Shown: one piece after another, positions 8,821 to 17,452 of the stretch
Numbering within the stretch: the first letter of the stretch is position 1
Layout of the letters: every line of letters begins with the position of its first letter
Assembly (NCBI GenBank): GCA_023412495.1
Contig: JAEYNP010000036.1
Coordinates: 1-64,000 of the forward strand
From: Pseudomonadota bacterium
GTDB lineage: Bacteria > Desulfobacterota > Desulfobulbia > Desulfobulbales > Desulfocapsaceae
Direction: 5' to 3'
DNA: 64,000 nucleotides
Position numbers and translations under genes: made by a program
Notes under the pieces: model-generated
What the model saw: only the letters and a program-made list of their open reading frames with translations
Told to the model about the DNA's origin: nothing
Database searches by the model: none

Positions 8821-10125
8821 CCCGAATTTGATCCAGAATTCCGCAGTCTTTTTCTCGCCTTTTCGGAAGGCATTGAGGATCATCTCAACCCGCTCCACCG
8901 AGGATGTGGGGTGGCAGTTCTGCACCGCGCGGCCTATGACCGCCGGACTGCGCGGGAAGGTCCGGTCGGGGCAGTCCGAATAGTAGATGACCTTGTCGCT
9001 TTCATCGACCAGGGAGATGTCCACCGGCAGGTGGGTGAGCATCAGGTTGACCATCTCAAGACTCATCCGGCCGGTCTCCATTTCAAGAAGACCTTCGACC
9101 GCCTCACGTACCGGCCTAGGGTTCGCGGCCATTACCGGCGGCGGCTCGATCCAGGCATAGCCGATGGCTGCCTCGCCCTGCCGAACCACCTGCCAGTCCT
9201 CATCGGTCAGGATGTCGAGTGACATGGGGAAGAGAATGTGCTCCTCCTTGTAGATCATGAGCCCGATCTGTGACAGCACATCCTTCAGGGTCGCGGCCAT
9301 TTCCGTGAACTGCCGGTCGGCAAACTGCCGCTTTGCGATCTTGATGAGGCCGCGGATGTCGTCGTGAATGGCCCACATCACCCGAGATGGCGCCGTTACT
9401 CCGTGCTTTTCCAGCAGCGGGAAAAGCTGGTTTTCCTTTCTCGTATAGTGGACGGCCACCTTCTCGAGATCGGCCAGGTGCCGCAGGAATTGATCAGCCT
9501 CAACCTCCAGCAGGGCGTGCTTCGGCGGATCGCCGCACTGTCTAAGCAGCGCGGTGAGCCGGGCGATGATTTTTTCGGTCTCGCGGTTCTCCAGCATAAA
9601 GGTGTGTACCGGATGACCGGGCGGCATGTCCGGGACCGGCGTCGCCCCGAGTGAATCCTCGAAAACGGCAACATGGAGGTCGCAGAGCCGTCTCACCTCT
9701 TTCTCAGGCATTCCTTCGTCCATGAGGCTCTGCTCGAGATCGGCGATTTCCGTGGCGGTGACGCCCTGGCACAGGGCGGCAAACTGCTCCTTGAGCGTAT
9801 TCAGATCCTCGCCGCGGTGTATCCCCTGAATGATCTCCTTCAGCCGGTTCTGTTTTACGGGATCGATATACTTCTTTCCGGCAAAGGCCGCGAAACCCTC
9901 GCGGCCTCGTCGTTCGATCTCGCTGTTCAAATCCTCGATCATTTGAGTTACACTTTCGCCGCCCATGCCGGCAACCTGACCGAGAGAGGCGATTCTGCCG
10001 ATAGTCTGGCGCATCAGCGGATTCTTGAGGTTCTTGTATCTAGGATTTCTGCCCGCCAGAAAATCTTCCAGAAATGGATAGGCTACCAGCAGGTCATGTA
10101 TTTTGGTTTCGTTCGAAATATTCAT
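8818..10125 (-). CDS. DUF438/hemerythrin domain protein, C-terminus cut by TGA
   Basis: The 435-aa product has an N-terminal DUF438 region (residues ~10-160), a hemerythrin-like HHE region with His/Glu ligand candidates (HPVHTFMLENRETEKI, HYTRKENQLFPLLEKHG, HDDIRGL, IYKEEHILFPM) at ~165-300, and the start of a PAS-like domain (LPVDISLVDESDKVIYYSD) from ~350. The frame stops at a TGA in the middle of the PAS domain and resumes for 43 codons. The ATG at 10125 is preceded by a modest GTGAAG; a GTG lies 9 bases upstream. Such proteins are thought to sense oxygen, NO or redox state through a diiron site. This one may be truncated or a recent pseudogene. Confidence 0.8.
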   Translation of the reverse strand: MNISNETKIHDLLVAYPFLEDFLAGRNPRYKNLKNPLMRQTIGRIASLGQVAGMGGESVTQMIEDLNSEIERRGREGFAAFAGKKYIDPVKQNRLKEIIQGIHRGEDLNTLKEQFAALCQGVTATEIADLEQSLMDEGMPEKEVRRLCDLHVAVFEDSLGATPVPDMPPGHPVHTFMLENRETEKIIARLTALLRQCGDPPKHALLEVEADQFLRHLADLEKVAVHYTRKENQLFPLLEKHGVTAPSRVMWAIHDDIRGLIKIAKRQFADRQFTEMAATLKDVLSQIGLMIYKEEHILFPMSLDILTDEDWQVVRQGEAAIGYAWIEPPPVMAANPRPVREAVEGLLEMETGRMSLEMVNLMLTHLPVDISLVDESDKVIYYSDCPDRTFPRSPAVIGRAVQNCHPTSSVERVEMILNAFRKGEKKTAEFWIKFG

Positions 10126-10417
10126 ACGCTTCACTCAGTATGTGGTTGCGGTTGGTGAACAACTGGGGACGAACTTCCTGTAATGTGCAACAACAAGAGT
10201 TGTGGACGATAAAATAATCATTGCCGGCACAAAGTGAATCTTCGGGCGGGGAGCAGAGAGGATGGTGGGAGGGAGTGGAAACCCTCGGCGCGTACCGACA
10301 TGGCGGGCTCATGGCGATCACCCGCACCCGCTACAAAAATTGTGGACATTTTTTCCAATATCGCCGACCATTTGTACCGAACGGATTTTCAATTAAACTC
10401 TTTTCGCGTTAAGAATA
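10126..10417. other. Divergent intergenic region, no gene seen
   Basis: 292 bases between the divergent DUF438 and kinase genes. It should contain promoters for both, but I could not identify a convincing -35/-10 pair, terminator or repeat. The short ORFs here lack ribosome sites and family features. Confidence 0.4.
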
Positions 10418-12355
10418 ATGACCCCCTATCAATGGCACATAATCAGTTTTTTCGGCATCCTTCTCATACAGATGCTGCTGATCGGTCTGCTGCTCGCCGA
10501 GCGGCGTCGGAGGAGACGGATCGAGCAGCAGCTCAGGGTCGCCAACGACGCGCTCCGGCAGCGCGTGACTGATGGAAAGGTCAAACTCCGGGAGAATGAA
10601 GATCGTTACATTTCCCTTTTCAACAGCATGACCGAGGGCTTCGCCCTCCATGAAATCATTTGCGGGACCGACGGTCAGCCGGTCGATTACCGGTTCCTCG
10701 AAATCAACCCCGCTTTCGAACGCCAGACCGGCCTGAAGCGGGAGTCCGTGGTCGGCAGCACGGTTCGGCAAATCATGCCCGAGATAGAGGATCACTGGAT
10801 CCAAACCTACGGCCGGGTAGCCCTGGAAGGCGCCCCTGCCCATATCGAGAACTACTCAGCCACTCTCGATCGCTGGTTCGGCGCCTACGCCTATCAGGTC
10901 GCTTCCGGGAAGTTCGCCGTTCTCTTCAGAGACATCACCGAACGCAAAAAAGCGGAGGAGGCGCTGCGGGAGAGCGAAAAAAGGCTGAACCGTAGCCAGG
11001 CGATCGCCCACCTGGGAAGCTGGGAGTTGGATCTGCGGAAAAACGAACTGACCTGGTCGGACGAGGTATATCGCATTTTCGGGCTCATACCCCAGGAGTT
11101 TGCCGCCACCTACGAGGCTTTCCTGGAACGGGTCCATCCCGACGACCGGGAAGCGGTCAACGAGGCCTATTCCCGGTCCATTAGGGAGGGACTCGACGCT
11201 TACGAGATCGAACACCGGGTCGTCCGCAAAAACGACGGCGCCATACGCTTCGTCCATGAGAAATGCCAGCATCTGCGGGACGAGGACGGCAGGATAATCC
11301 GCTCGCTGGGAATGGTGCTCGATATCACCGAACGCAAGCAGATCAGCGACAAGATACGGCAATTGGCCAATTTTCCCGAGGAAAATCCCAACCCGGTGAT
11401 GCGGTGCACCCCCGGTAGGACTGTCTTGTATGCCAACGGCCCTGCCCTCCGGTGGCTGTCGACTTTCGGGCAAACCTCCCGGAGCGCTTCCCTGCCTGAA
11501 CCGATACGCCAGGCGGTAACGGACGCCAGCCGCTGCGGCCATACCATCGAAGTCGAAATCGTCAATTCAGCCGGCCGCACTTACGGCACAACGGCAATCC
11601 AGCCACCTGGCGAAGCATACGTCAACCTGTACGCCATCGATCTCACCGACCGAAAGAAAACCCTGATGGCCCTGGAACGCTCAAACCGCGAACTGGAGCA
11701 GTTCGCCTATGTCGCCTCGCACGATCTTCAGGAACCGTTGCGGGCTATCGTCGGATTTCTCCAACTCCTGCAGAACCGCTATGCGGACAAGGTCGACGAC
11801 AAGGGCAAGCATTACATTGCCAGAACAGTACGAGCGGCCCATCGCATGCAAACGCTCATCCGGGAATTGCTGATGCTTTCACGGGTCAATTCCAAGGGAT
11901 CGACCTTCATGCCGACGGATCTCAATCCCCTGATTCAGGGCGTGCTCGACAGTCTGCAGACCATTGTTCAGGAGAACCAGGCCGAGGTGACCTGCAGCTC
12001 GCTGCCGACCCTCAGCGTCGACGAAAGCCAGATCCGCAGCCTATTCCAGAATCTTCTCATGAACGCGTTGCGCTACAACGAAAGAACACCCCCCCGGGTA
12101 GACATCAGCTTTGAGGAGCTTGACGATAGCTACCGTTTTCGGGTACAAGACAACGGTATTGGTATCCCCGCCCAGTTTCACCAACGGATTTTCATGGTCT
12201 TCCAGCGACTGCACACCGACAATGAATATCCGGGGACAGGACTGGGTCTTGCTCTCTGCAAGAGAATCGTCGAACGACACGGCGGAACCATCTGGGTCGA
12301 ACCCAGCCCCTCCGGCGGATCGATCTTTTATTTCACCCTGCCGAAACAAACCTGA
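10418..12355 (+). CDS. Membrane-anchored PAS sensor histidine kinase
   Basis: 645-aa kinase with one N-terminal transmembrane helix (residues ~7-27: ISFFGILLIQMLLIGLLLA), an Arg-rich cytoplasmic turn and coiled coil, then PAS domains at ~65-185 and ~190-305 (each ending in DITERK) and a third PAS-like region at ~310-410. HisKA follows with FAYVASHDLQEPLRAIVGF (phospho-His near residue 431), then HATPase with an N box (LFQNLLMNALRYN), DNGIGIP and GTGLGLALCKRIV. The second PAS has the HLGSWELDL...WSDEVYRIFG pattern. The core is phytochrome-kinase-like, but no GAF or bilin-binding domain is visible. It forms an operon with two receiver genes, of which the first follows 5 bases after the stop. 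Confidence 0.9.
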   Translation: MTPYQWHIISFFGILLIQMLLIGLLLAERRRRRRIEQQLRVANDALRQRVTDGKVKLRENEDRYISLFNSMTEGFALHEIICGTDGQPVDYRFLEINPAFERQTGLKRESVVGSTVRQIMPEIEDHWIQTYGRVALEGAPAHIENYSATLDRWFGAYAYQVASGKFAVLFRDITERKKAEEALRESEKRLNRSQAIAHLGSWELDLRKNELTWSDEVYRIFGLIPQEFAATYEAFLERVHPDDREAVNEAYSRSIREGLDAYEIEHRVVRKNDGAIRFVHEKCQHLRDEDGRIIRSLGMVLDITERKQISDKIRQLANFPEENPNPVMRCTPGRTVLYANGPALRWLSTFGQTSRSASLPEPIRQAVTDASRCGHTIEVEIVNSAGRTYGTTAIQPPGEAYVNLYAIDLTDRKKTLMALERSNRELEQFAYVASHDLQEPLRAIVGFLQLLQNRYADKVDDKGKHYIARTVRAAHRMQTLIRELLMLSRVNSKGSTFMPTDLNPLIQGVLDSLQTIVQENQAEVTCSSLPTLSVDESQIRSLFQNLLMNALRYNERTPPRVDISFEELDDSYRFRVQDNGIGIPAQFHQRIFMVFQRLHTDNEYPGTGLGLALCKRIVERHGGTIWVEPSPSGGSIFYFTLPKQT

Positions 12356-12360
12356 CAATC

Positions 12361-12816
12361 ATGATACCTCAATCATACAAATACGCCACTGTCCTGCTGG
12401 TCGAGGATAACCAGGATGATATCGAACTGACTCTGGAAGCATTGCACGATTCCAAGGTCCGCATGAATATAGATACGGTCTCGGACGGCTTGTCCGCTAT
12501 GGCTTACCTGCGCCGCGAGGGCAAGTATGCCGACAAGCCGAGGCCCGACCTGGTCCTCCTCGACCTGAATCTGCCGCTGATGGACGGCCGGGAAGTCTTA
12601 AAGGAGATGAGGGCGGACAAGGAGCTCACCGAAATTCCTGTGGTAATCCTCACCACCTCCGAAGACGAGGGGGATATCCTCAAGGCATACAAGCTGCACG
12701 CCAACTGCTACATCACCAAGCCGGTCGACTTCGAGCGATTCACGGAAATCATCAGGCAGGTGGAGGGGTTCTGGCTGCAGCTGGTAAAATTGCCGCGGCG
12801 GCATGAGGAATCATGA
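12361..12816 (+). CDS. Single-domain response regulator, Rcp1 type
   Basis: 151-aa CheY-like receiver with the acidic pair in LLVEDNQDD, phospho-Asp in LLDLNLPLMDGREVL near residue 62, Thr in VVILTTSEDEGD and Lys in ITKPVDFERF. The spacing and the KAYKLHANCYITKPV segment are typical of Rcp1-like partners of phytochrome-type kinases. It has no output domain. It lies directly downstream of the PAS kinase, and its end overlaps the next receiver gene by 4 bases (ATGA), so it is probably the direct phospho-acceptor for that kinase. Confidence 0.92.
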   Translation: MIPQSYKYATVLLVEDNQDDIELTLEALHDSKVRMNIDTVSDGLSAMAYLRREGKYADKPRPDLVLLDLNLPLMDGREVLKEMRADKELTEIPVVILTTSEDEGDILKAYKLHANCYITKPVDFERFTEIIRQVEGFWLQLVKLPRRHEES

Positions 12817-13412
12817 AACAAAAGATCACGGTGCTGATCGTCGAGGACAGTCCGGACGACTACCTCCTGCTGGAGGAAATGATCGCTTCTTCCGACGAGA
12901 TCGAAGCCGTCATTCTGCATGAAAGCCGGCTCCAGGATGCCGTCTCCGCCGGGAAGACCAAAGATATCGATGTGGCCATCATCGATCTTTCCCTGCCGGA
13001 CAGTTTCGGCCTGGAGACCTTTGCTTCATTCCACCGGCACCATCCGCTTATCCCGACAATCATCATGACCGGCGTTATGGACCAGGATATGGCCTTCGAG
13101 GCAGTACGCAAAGGCGCCCAGGACTATCTCTTCAAGGGTGAGTCTTCCGCGACCGCCATCATCCGCAGCATTCGCTACGCCATTGAACGCCAGCGGCTGA
13201 CAACCGCATTGCGGGGAGCACTCGAGCATGTGAAACAGCTGCAGGGCATGCTGCCTATCTGTGCGGTATGCAAAAACATCCGGGACGACAAAGGTTACTG
13301 GAACAGCATCGAAGCATATCTCTCCCAGCATACGGAAGCGGTCTTCAGCCACAGCATCTGCCCCGCCTGCGCGCAAAAGCATTATAAGGAATTCCTGGGA
13401 GACAAATCGTGA
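12813..13412 (+). CDS. Response regulator with C-terminal cysteine cluster
   Basis: 199-aa protein. Residues 1-125 are a receiver (VLIVEDSPDDYLLLEEM; phospho-Asp in IIDLSLPDSFGL; Lys in YLFKGESS), followed by a helical linker. A small C-terminal module at ~145-193 has the paired cysteines MLPICAVCKNIRDDKGYW and HSICPACAQKHY, which could bind a metal such as zinc. The same cysteine tail is found at the ends of some PAS and receiver proteins; its role is not established to my knowledge. The gene overlaps the preceding receiver by ATGA and is last in the kinase operon. Confidence 0.88.
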   Translation: MKQKITVLIVEDSPDDYLLLEEMIASSDEIEAVILHESRLQDAVSAGKTKDIDVAIIDLSLPDSFGLETFASFHRHHPLIPTIIMTGVMDQDMAFEAVRKGAQDYLFKGESSATAIIRSIRYAIERQRLTTALRGALEHVKQLQGMLPICAVCKNIRDDKGYWNSIEAYLSQHTEAVFSHSICPACAQKHYKEFLGDKS

Positions 13413-13419
13413 CCGACCC

Positions 13420-13791
13420 TCAAACGGCGGCGATTTTTTTCAGAAAGGCGAGAAGATCCTTATAACTCACCGGCTTATTGAGATAGCCGGCGGGATTGAG
13501 GGGTTCGATCAACTCCATATTCTTCTCAGTAAGAAAGCCGGAGGTGATGATTACCGGAACATTTTCACCACATTTCCTGATGTGCCGAAAAGCGTCGATG
13601 CCGTTCATTCGCGGCATCTGGAGATCCAGCAGAATACAGCAGATCTCGGCGCCATGGCGTTCGAAAACCTCCACCGCTTCAAGCCCGTCGCGAGCCAGAA
13701 TGACCGGCAATCCTGCCCTTTTGACCATCTCCGACATGATGGTAAGGCAGATCTCTTCGTCATCGACAATCAGCACAGGTCTTTCGAGCAT
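13420..13791 (-). CDS. CheY-like response regulator
   Basis: 123-aa single receiver domain: VLIVDDEEICLTIM, phospho-Asp in CILLDLQMPRMNGIDAF, Thr/Ser in VIITSGF, Lys in LNKPVSYKDLL. The start at 13791 is preferred because a GAAGGA site lies 7 bases upstream; the frame is open further upstream without a better site. It is convergent with the kinase-receiver operon, 7 bases from its end. No output domain. Confidence 0.87.
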   Translation of the reverse strand: MLERPVLIVDDEEICLTIMSEMVKRAGLPVILARDGLEAVEVFERHGAEICCILLDLQMPRMNGIDAFRHIRKCGENVPVIITSGFLTEKNMELIEPLNPAGYLNKPVSYKDLLAFLKKIAAV

Positions 13792-14326
13792 GCAGTATTC
13801 CTTCTGAAAAATTATCTGAGCAAAGAAGCGCGGCTTTACCTGCGCAGAAACCTCCGCCACAGGCAAAACAGGAACTAATACATAACACGGTATCGTCGAT
13901 CGTCAAAGTTTTTTTCTTCCACTTATCCAGCAATCACTCGATTTCATGCACAAAAACACCATAACAAACAAAGGGCTCAACTCCACCGGAATCGAGCGCA
14001 TGCGCCGGCGAGGGCTCACCTCAAGCCCGCTGGACATTTTCGGAGGACAACTATTCCCTCTGTGTTCAAGGAACGTTTCCACGGATCGCAGCTGAATGAT
14101 ATATATCCTGTATTTGCTTGAAATAGTACTACGATTTCAATTCGGTCGTTTGATGCTGGCGACATCCTACAGGAAATGACCTGTTGTTGTTCCGTCACGG
14201 TCAAGCCGTGGAATCCCCAGCGCGAATAAGAAAAGATGAAAAAGGTGTCATTTTTTCCCTTGCGAATTGCGTCGATTCCTATCACTATTCTTGTCTTTGA
14301 TGCCAACAATCGACCAGGAAACCGCC
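13792..14326. other. Intergenic region, nothing recognised
   Basis: 535 bases between divergent genes. Short ORFs are present but lack family resemblance and ribosome sites. A T-rich tract occurs near 14250. I found no repeat arm, tRNA or terminator that I can support. Confidence 0.35.
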
Positions 14327-14782
14327 ATGACGAAACCGACCGTTCAAGATCTGCTCAAGAGAATCAACTACATAGAGGCCGATATCGACATCCAGAAACA
14401 AATCCTCTATGCCATTCCCTCCGACCAGCGAGCGGAGATGGAGAAAACCATCGCCGGCATAGCCGCAAAAAAAAGGGAAATCGAAGCGCTGCGACAGCAG
14501 ATCAAAGAGATGAATCCCGAGGAACATAGGATGATCGTGGCCTTCGAGGAGGCCGTCAGCCAATTCAAGAAGTTGGCGGCAGGCAGGAAATTCGTCTCCG
14601 TGACCGGCCGGAACATTGGCGAAACCTGCGCCCTGTCACTCTATGACGGCTCCGTGCTGGAATGTCTGATCAAGGCCTGCGATGAGCAGGGCGACTGGAC
14701 GATCATCACCCTCGACGGAACCCTGCAGCAGTATCCGAAAATGATGGTTACGGAAAAGCCCGTCCGGCCGCCGGTGCATTGA
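14327..14782 (+). CDS. Hypothetical protein with N-terminal coiled coil
   Basis: 151-aa protein not recognised. Residues 5-75 are strongly helical and heptad-like (LLKRINYIEADIDIQKQIL, then KREIEALRQQIKEMN). Residues 85-145 look like a small beta-rich domain (RKFVSVTGRN, DGSVLECLIKACDE, WTIITLDGTLQQYP). No membrane segment or metal motif. The ATG at 14327 has AGGA 7 bases upstream. It is immediately followed by a composite repeat region and has no clear operon partner. Confidence 0.65.
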   Translation: MTKPTVQDLLKRINYIEADIDIQKQILYAIPSDQRAEMEKTIAGIAAKKREIEALRQQIKEMNPEEHRMIVAFEEAVSQFKKLAAGRKFVSVTGRNIGETCALSLYDGSVLECLIKACDEQGDWTIITLDGTLQQYPKMMVTEKPVRPPVH

Positions 14783-14789
14783 ATTTTGA

Positions 14790-15262
14790 GCATTCAGCTG
14801 TCAGAAGCATTCAGCTTTTAGCTATCGGCATTCAGCTTTTACGTACTCGAAAGTGAGGTGCACTTTGTGCACCATCCCAGGCTTTATTGATGCACGGGGT
14901 GCATCCCAAACTCATTAGCTTAGGAGTGCAATCTACAACGCACCCTGCTATAACTCCGAATTAACTAAGTGACGACATTGGAGCGCACCCTACTTATTGC
15001 GAAAAAATTGCAATAGTGTCTTTTTCTTCGCGCCTTCGCGTCTTCGCGTGAGCTCATCTCCACCTGAAAGCACCTCGAACTCGCTCAACGCGGAAAACAT
15101 TCCCTGTTTTATCTGGGGCAAGAGGTGGCCCGAAGTCTCACGCGAAGGCGCGAAGGATTTGTTGGGGTGTAGCCTAAGTTGATGACATTGGAGTGCATCC
15201 TATAACAACTATCAGCTATCAGCAAGGGCCATCTGAACGCTGACAGCTGACAGCTGATGCCT
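14790..15262. repeat. Composite palindromic repeat region
   Basis: Nested arms occupy the whole gap. Outer heptamer-phased CAGCTxx/CAGCTGA words lie at 14790-14840 and 15206-15260 in inverted orientation. Inside them is a direct repeat, GACGACATTGGAGCGCACCC-like at 14971-14992 and GATGACATTGGAGTGCATCC-like at 15181-15202. Innermost is an inverted pair of CTTCGCGCCTTCGCG...GTGAG type at about 15028-15052 and 15137-15155. No gene is supported. The nesting suggests repeated insertion of palindromic elements at one site. Confidence 0.75.
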
Positions 15263-15266
15263 TTCT

Positions 15267-16973
15267 TTAAATGAATCCCGGATCGGTGGCTTTTATCATC
15301 GCCAGCCCGCCCTGGATGTTCCGGGTGTTGGTCACCCCCTGCGAAGCGAGGAACACCTGGGCCTCATAGGACCTGGGTCCGGTGTCGCAGAGCAGGAAGA
15401 ATTGTTCGTCCGCAGGGATCTCGGCGATCCTCCTGCGCAGCTGATTCTGCGGAATATTCAGCCATCTCTCTCCGTATTTCTCCATCAACGGCGCCGCCTC
15501 CTTTTCGCCGCGGATGTCGAGGACCCGCGTTTTTTTACCGGCGAATTCGTAGAGAAAATCTGCGGCATCGATCGGCCGGTTGCGGCCCGCGAGGATGTTG
15601 TCGAGGGCGTTGCCGGCATTATTGATCACGTCCATTGCCGAGGCGAAGGGCGGAGCATAGCCCGTTTCCAGGCTGCAGACCTCATCGACATCGAGCCCAT
15701 GACGAAGAAGCACGGCTACCGTATCGACCCGGGCCTTCACCGCATCGCCGTTTCTGCCGGCGGCTTCTATGCCCAGAATCTTGCGCGACTGCCGGTCGGC
15801 AAGCAGGGTGAGGTAAATGAGCTCGGAGCTGGGGTAAAAATGGGCGTGATCCGCCTGGGAAACCACCGCATAGACCGGATCAAAACCCGTCTCTTTCGCC
15901 TGCCGGTAAGTGAGCCCGGCCTTGCCGATGCCGAAGTCGAAGAGTTTGAGGCAGAAGGTGCCAACCGTGCCCTTGAAGTGGCTCTGCCCGCCGCTGATGT
16001 TGGTGGCGATGATCCGCCCCTGGCGGTTGGCCAGCGACCCCAGGGCCATCAGGGTGTTCTCGCCGCTGATCAGATTGCGCACTTCGATGCAGTCGCCGCC
16101 CGCGTAGATGTCCGGGTCACTGGTCCGCAACCGCCGGTCGACCGTGATTCCCCCGGACATCCCGAGTGCTAGGCCCGCTTCCCGGGCAAGCTCGGTATTG
16201 GGCCTGACGCCCGCTGCCAGGACCACGATATCCACCTCGAGGGCGGCATGCGAAGTCTGCACCACCAAGCGGCCGTCCCTCCCTGCCTCGGTGATCCCCA
16301 TGACCTTGGTGTCGAGGAGCAGGTTCACGCCGTGTTTTTCCAATTCCTTGGCGGCAACCCTGGCTATGCATTTACCGAGCAGGGTCGGCAGCACCTGGTC
16401 CTCCATTTCGATCAGGGTGGTCTCGACGCCCCACAGATCGGTCAGCGCCTCGGTCACCTCCAGCCCGATGGCCCCGGCGCCGATCACCACCGCCTTGCCT
16501 ATCCTGCCCGCCGCCATCAATCCCTTGATCGTTTCGGCATCGTGCAGATCCGAAACAGTGAAAACCCGCGGCAGCTCGGCCCCGGGAAACCGCGGCCTCA
16601 CGGCCCGGGCGCCGGTGGCGAGCACCAGCTTGTCATATGGGAGAAACTCTTCACGACCGGTCTCGAGGTGGCATATCCGAACCCGCTTCTCCTGACGGCG
16701 GATCTCCCTTGCCTCCACGCGGGTGATGACCTTTATACCCTTACAGTCGGTAAAAAAAGCCCGATCTCGGAGGACATGGGCGGTGGTTTTACGAAGATCG
16801 TCGATATCGTTGATATCCCCCCCGATATAGTAAGGGATGCCACACCCCCCGTACGAGATGAGGTTGTCCCTGTCGATGAGGACAATTTCCGCTTCGGGGT
16901 CCAGGCGCCTCAACCTGCAGGCAACCTTTGGTCCAAGGGCTACCGCCCCGATTATCAACACCTTTTTGCCCAT
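15267..16973 (-). CDS. CoA-disulfide reductase/NADH oxidase-like flavoprotein with rhodanese domain
   Basis: 568-aa FAD- and NAD(P)H-dependent oxidoreductase. It has an N-terminal FAD Rossmann motif, a redox Cys in ISYGGCGIPYYIGG (near residue 43) of the single-cysteine Cdr/Nox/Npsr class, an NAD(P) motif VVIGAGAIGLEVTEAL (~163), the FAD-contact segment DIYAGGDCIEV (~290) and a dimerisation domain to ~450. Residues ~470-560 form a rhodanese domain with CDTGPRSYEAQVFLASQGV, so the loop Cys is kept. Such fusions act on CoA disulfides, CoA persulfide or polysulfide. In a sulfur-metabolising anaerobe polysulfide or persulfide reduction is a reasonable inference. AAAGGAGGTG precedes the ATG. Confidence 0.88.
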   Translation of the reverse strand: MGKKVLIIGAVALGPKVACRLRRLDPEAEIVLIDRDNLISYGGCGIPYYIGGDINDIDDLRKTTAHVLRDRAFFTDCKGIKVITRVEAREIRRQEKRVRICHLETGREEFLPYDKLVLATGARAVRPRFPGAELPRVFTVSDLHDAETIKGLMAAGRIGKAVVIGAGAIGLEVTEALTDLWGVETTLIEMEDQVLPTLLGKCIARVAAKELEKHGVNLLLDTKVMGITEAGRDGRLVVQTSHAALEVDIVVLAAGVRPNTELAREAGLALGMSGGITVDRRLRTSDPDIYAGGDCIEVRNLISGENTLMALGSLANRQGRIIATNISGGQSHFKGTVGTFCLKLFDFGIGKAGLTYRQAKETGFDPVYAVVSQADHAHFYPSSELIYLTLLADRQSRKILGIEAAGRNGDAVKARVDTVAVLLRHGLDVDEVCSLETGYAPPFASAMDVINNAGNALDNILAGRNRPIDAADFLYEFAGKKTRVLDIRGEKEAAPLMEKYGERWLNIPQNQLRRRIAEIPADEQFFLLCDTGPRSYEAQVFLASQGVTNTRNIQGGLAMIKATDPGFI

Positions 16974-17452
16974 GCCGCACCTCCTTTCCCGGCAAAACCT
17001 TTTGCCCCCGGGAGCCTGTCGGATTATAGCGATTTTTTCTCAGATCAAGGCATCTTCGCAAATTAGCGCAGCCATATGAGTGATATTGCAAGCATTAATT
17101 TTCGAAAATAACGCAGATATGGGGAAAAAGGGCCAGACAAACTCCCAATATCAGTTTTCGATTTCTTTTGGTCATTGAACGAAAAATCCAGGCATGTCCG
17201 CTTAGCCATGGAGTCTTCGTCACAACGCATTGTAAATGGTTTTCCGGATGGAGCAATACCACAAAGTGTGCATTTGCACATATTCTTTGCTGTTTCGGGT
17301 CATCAAAATGCGGGAATTTTTCCTGCTTTTCTTTTGTCTGCTGCAACACAAGCAGAAGCGGTAATCGAACGATGCGTTTTTTGTTGCGCGATTTCATCAT
17401 TATCGGGGACAATGAAATCTGTACTATCAACCTCGCCAAGGATGAACCGCTC
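16974..17452. other. Divergent intergenic region
   Basis: 479 bases between divergent genes. The frame of the downstream synthetase stays open upstream to 17168, and some ATGs are available there (for example near 17371), but the predicted residues lack family resemblance. I saw no clear promoter hexamers or repeat arms. Confidence 0.35.
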
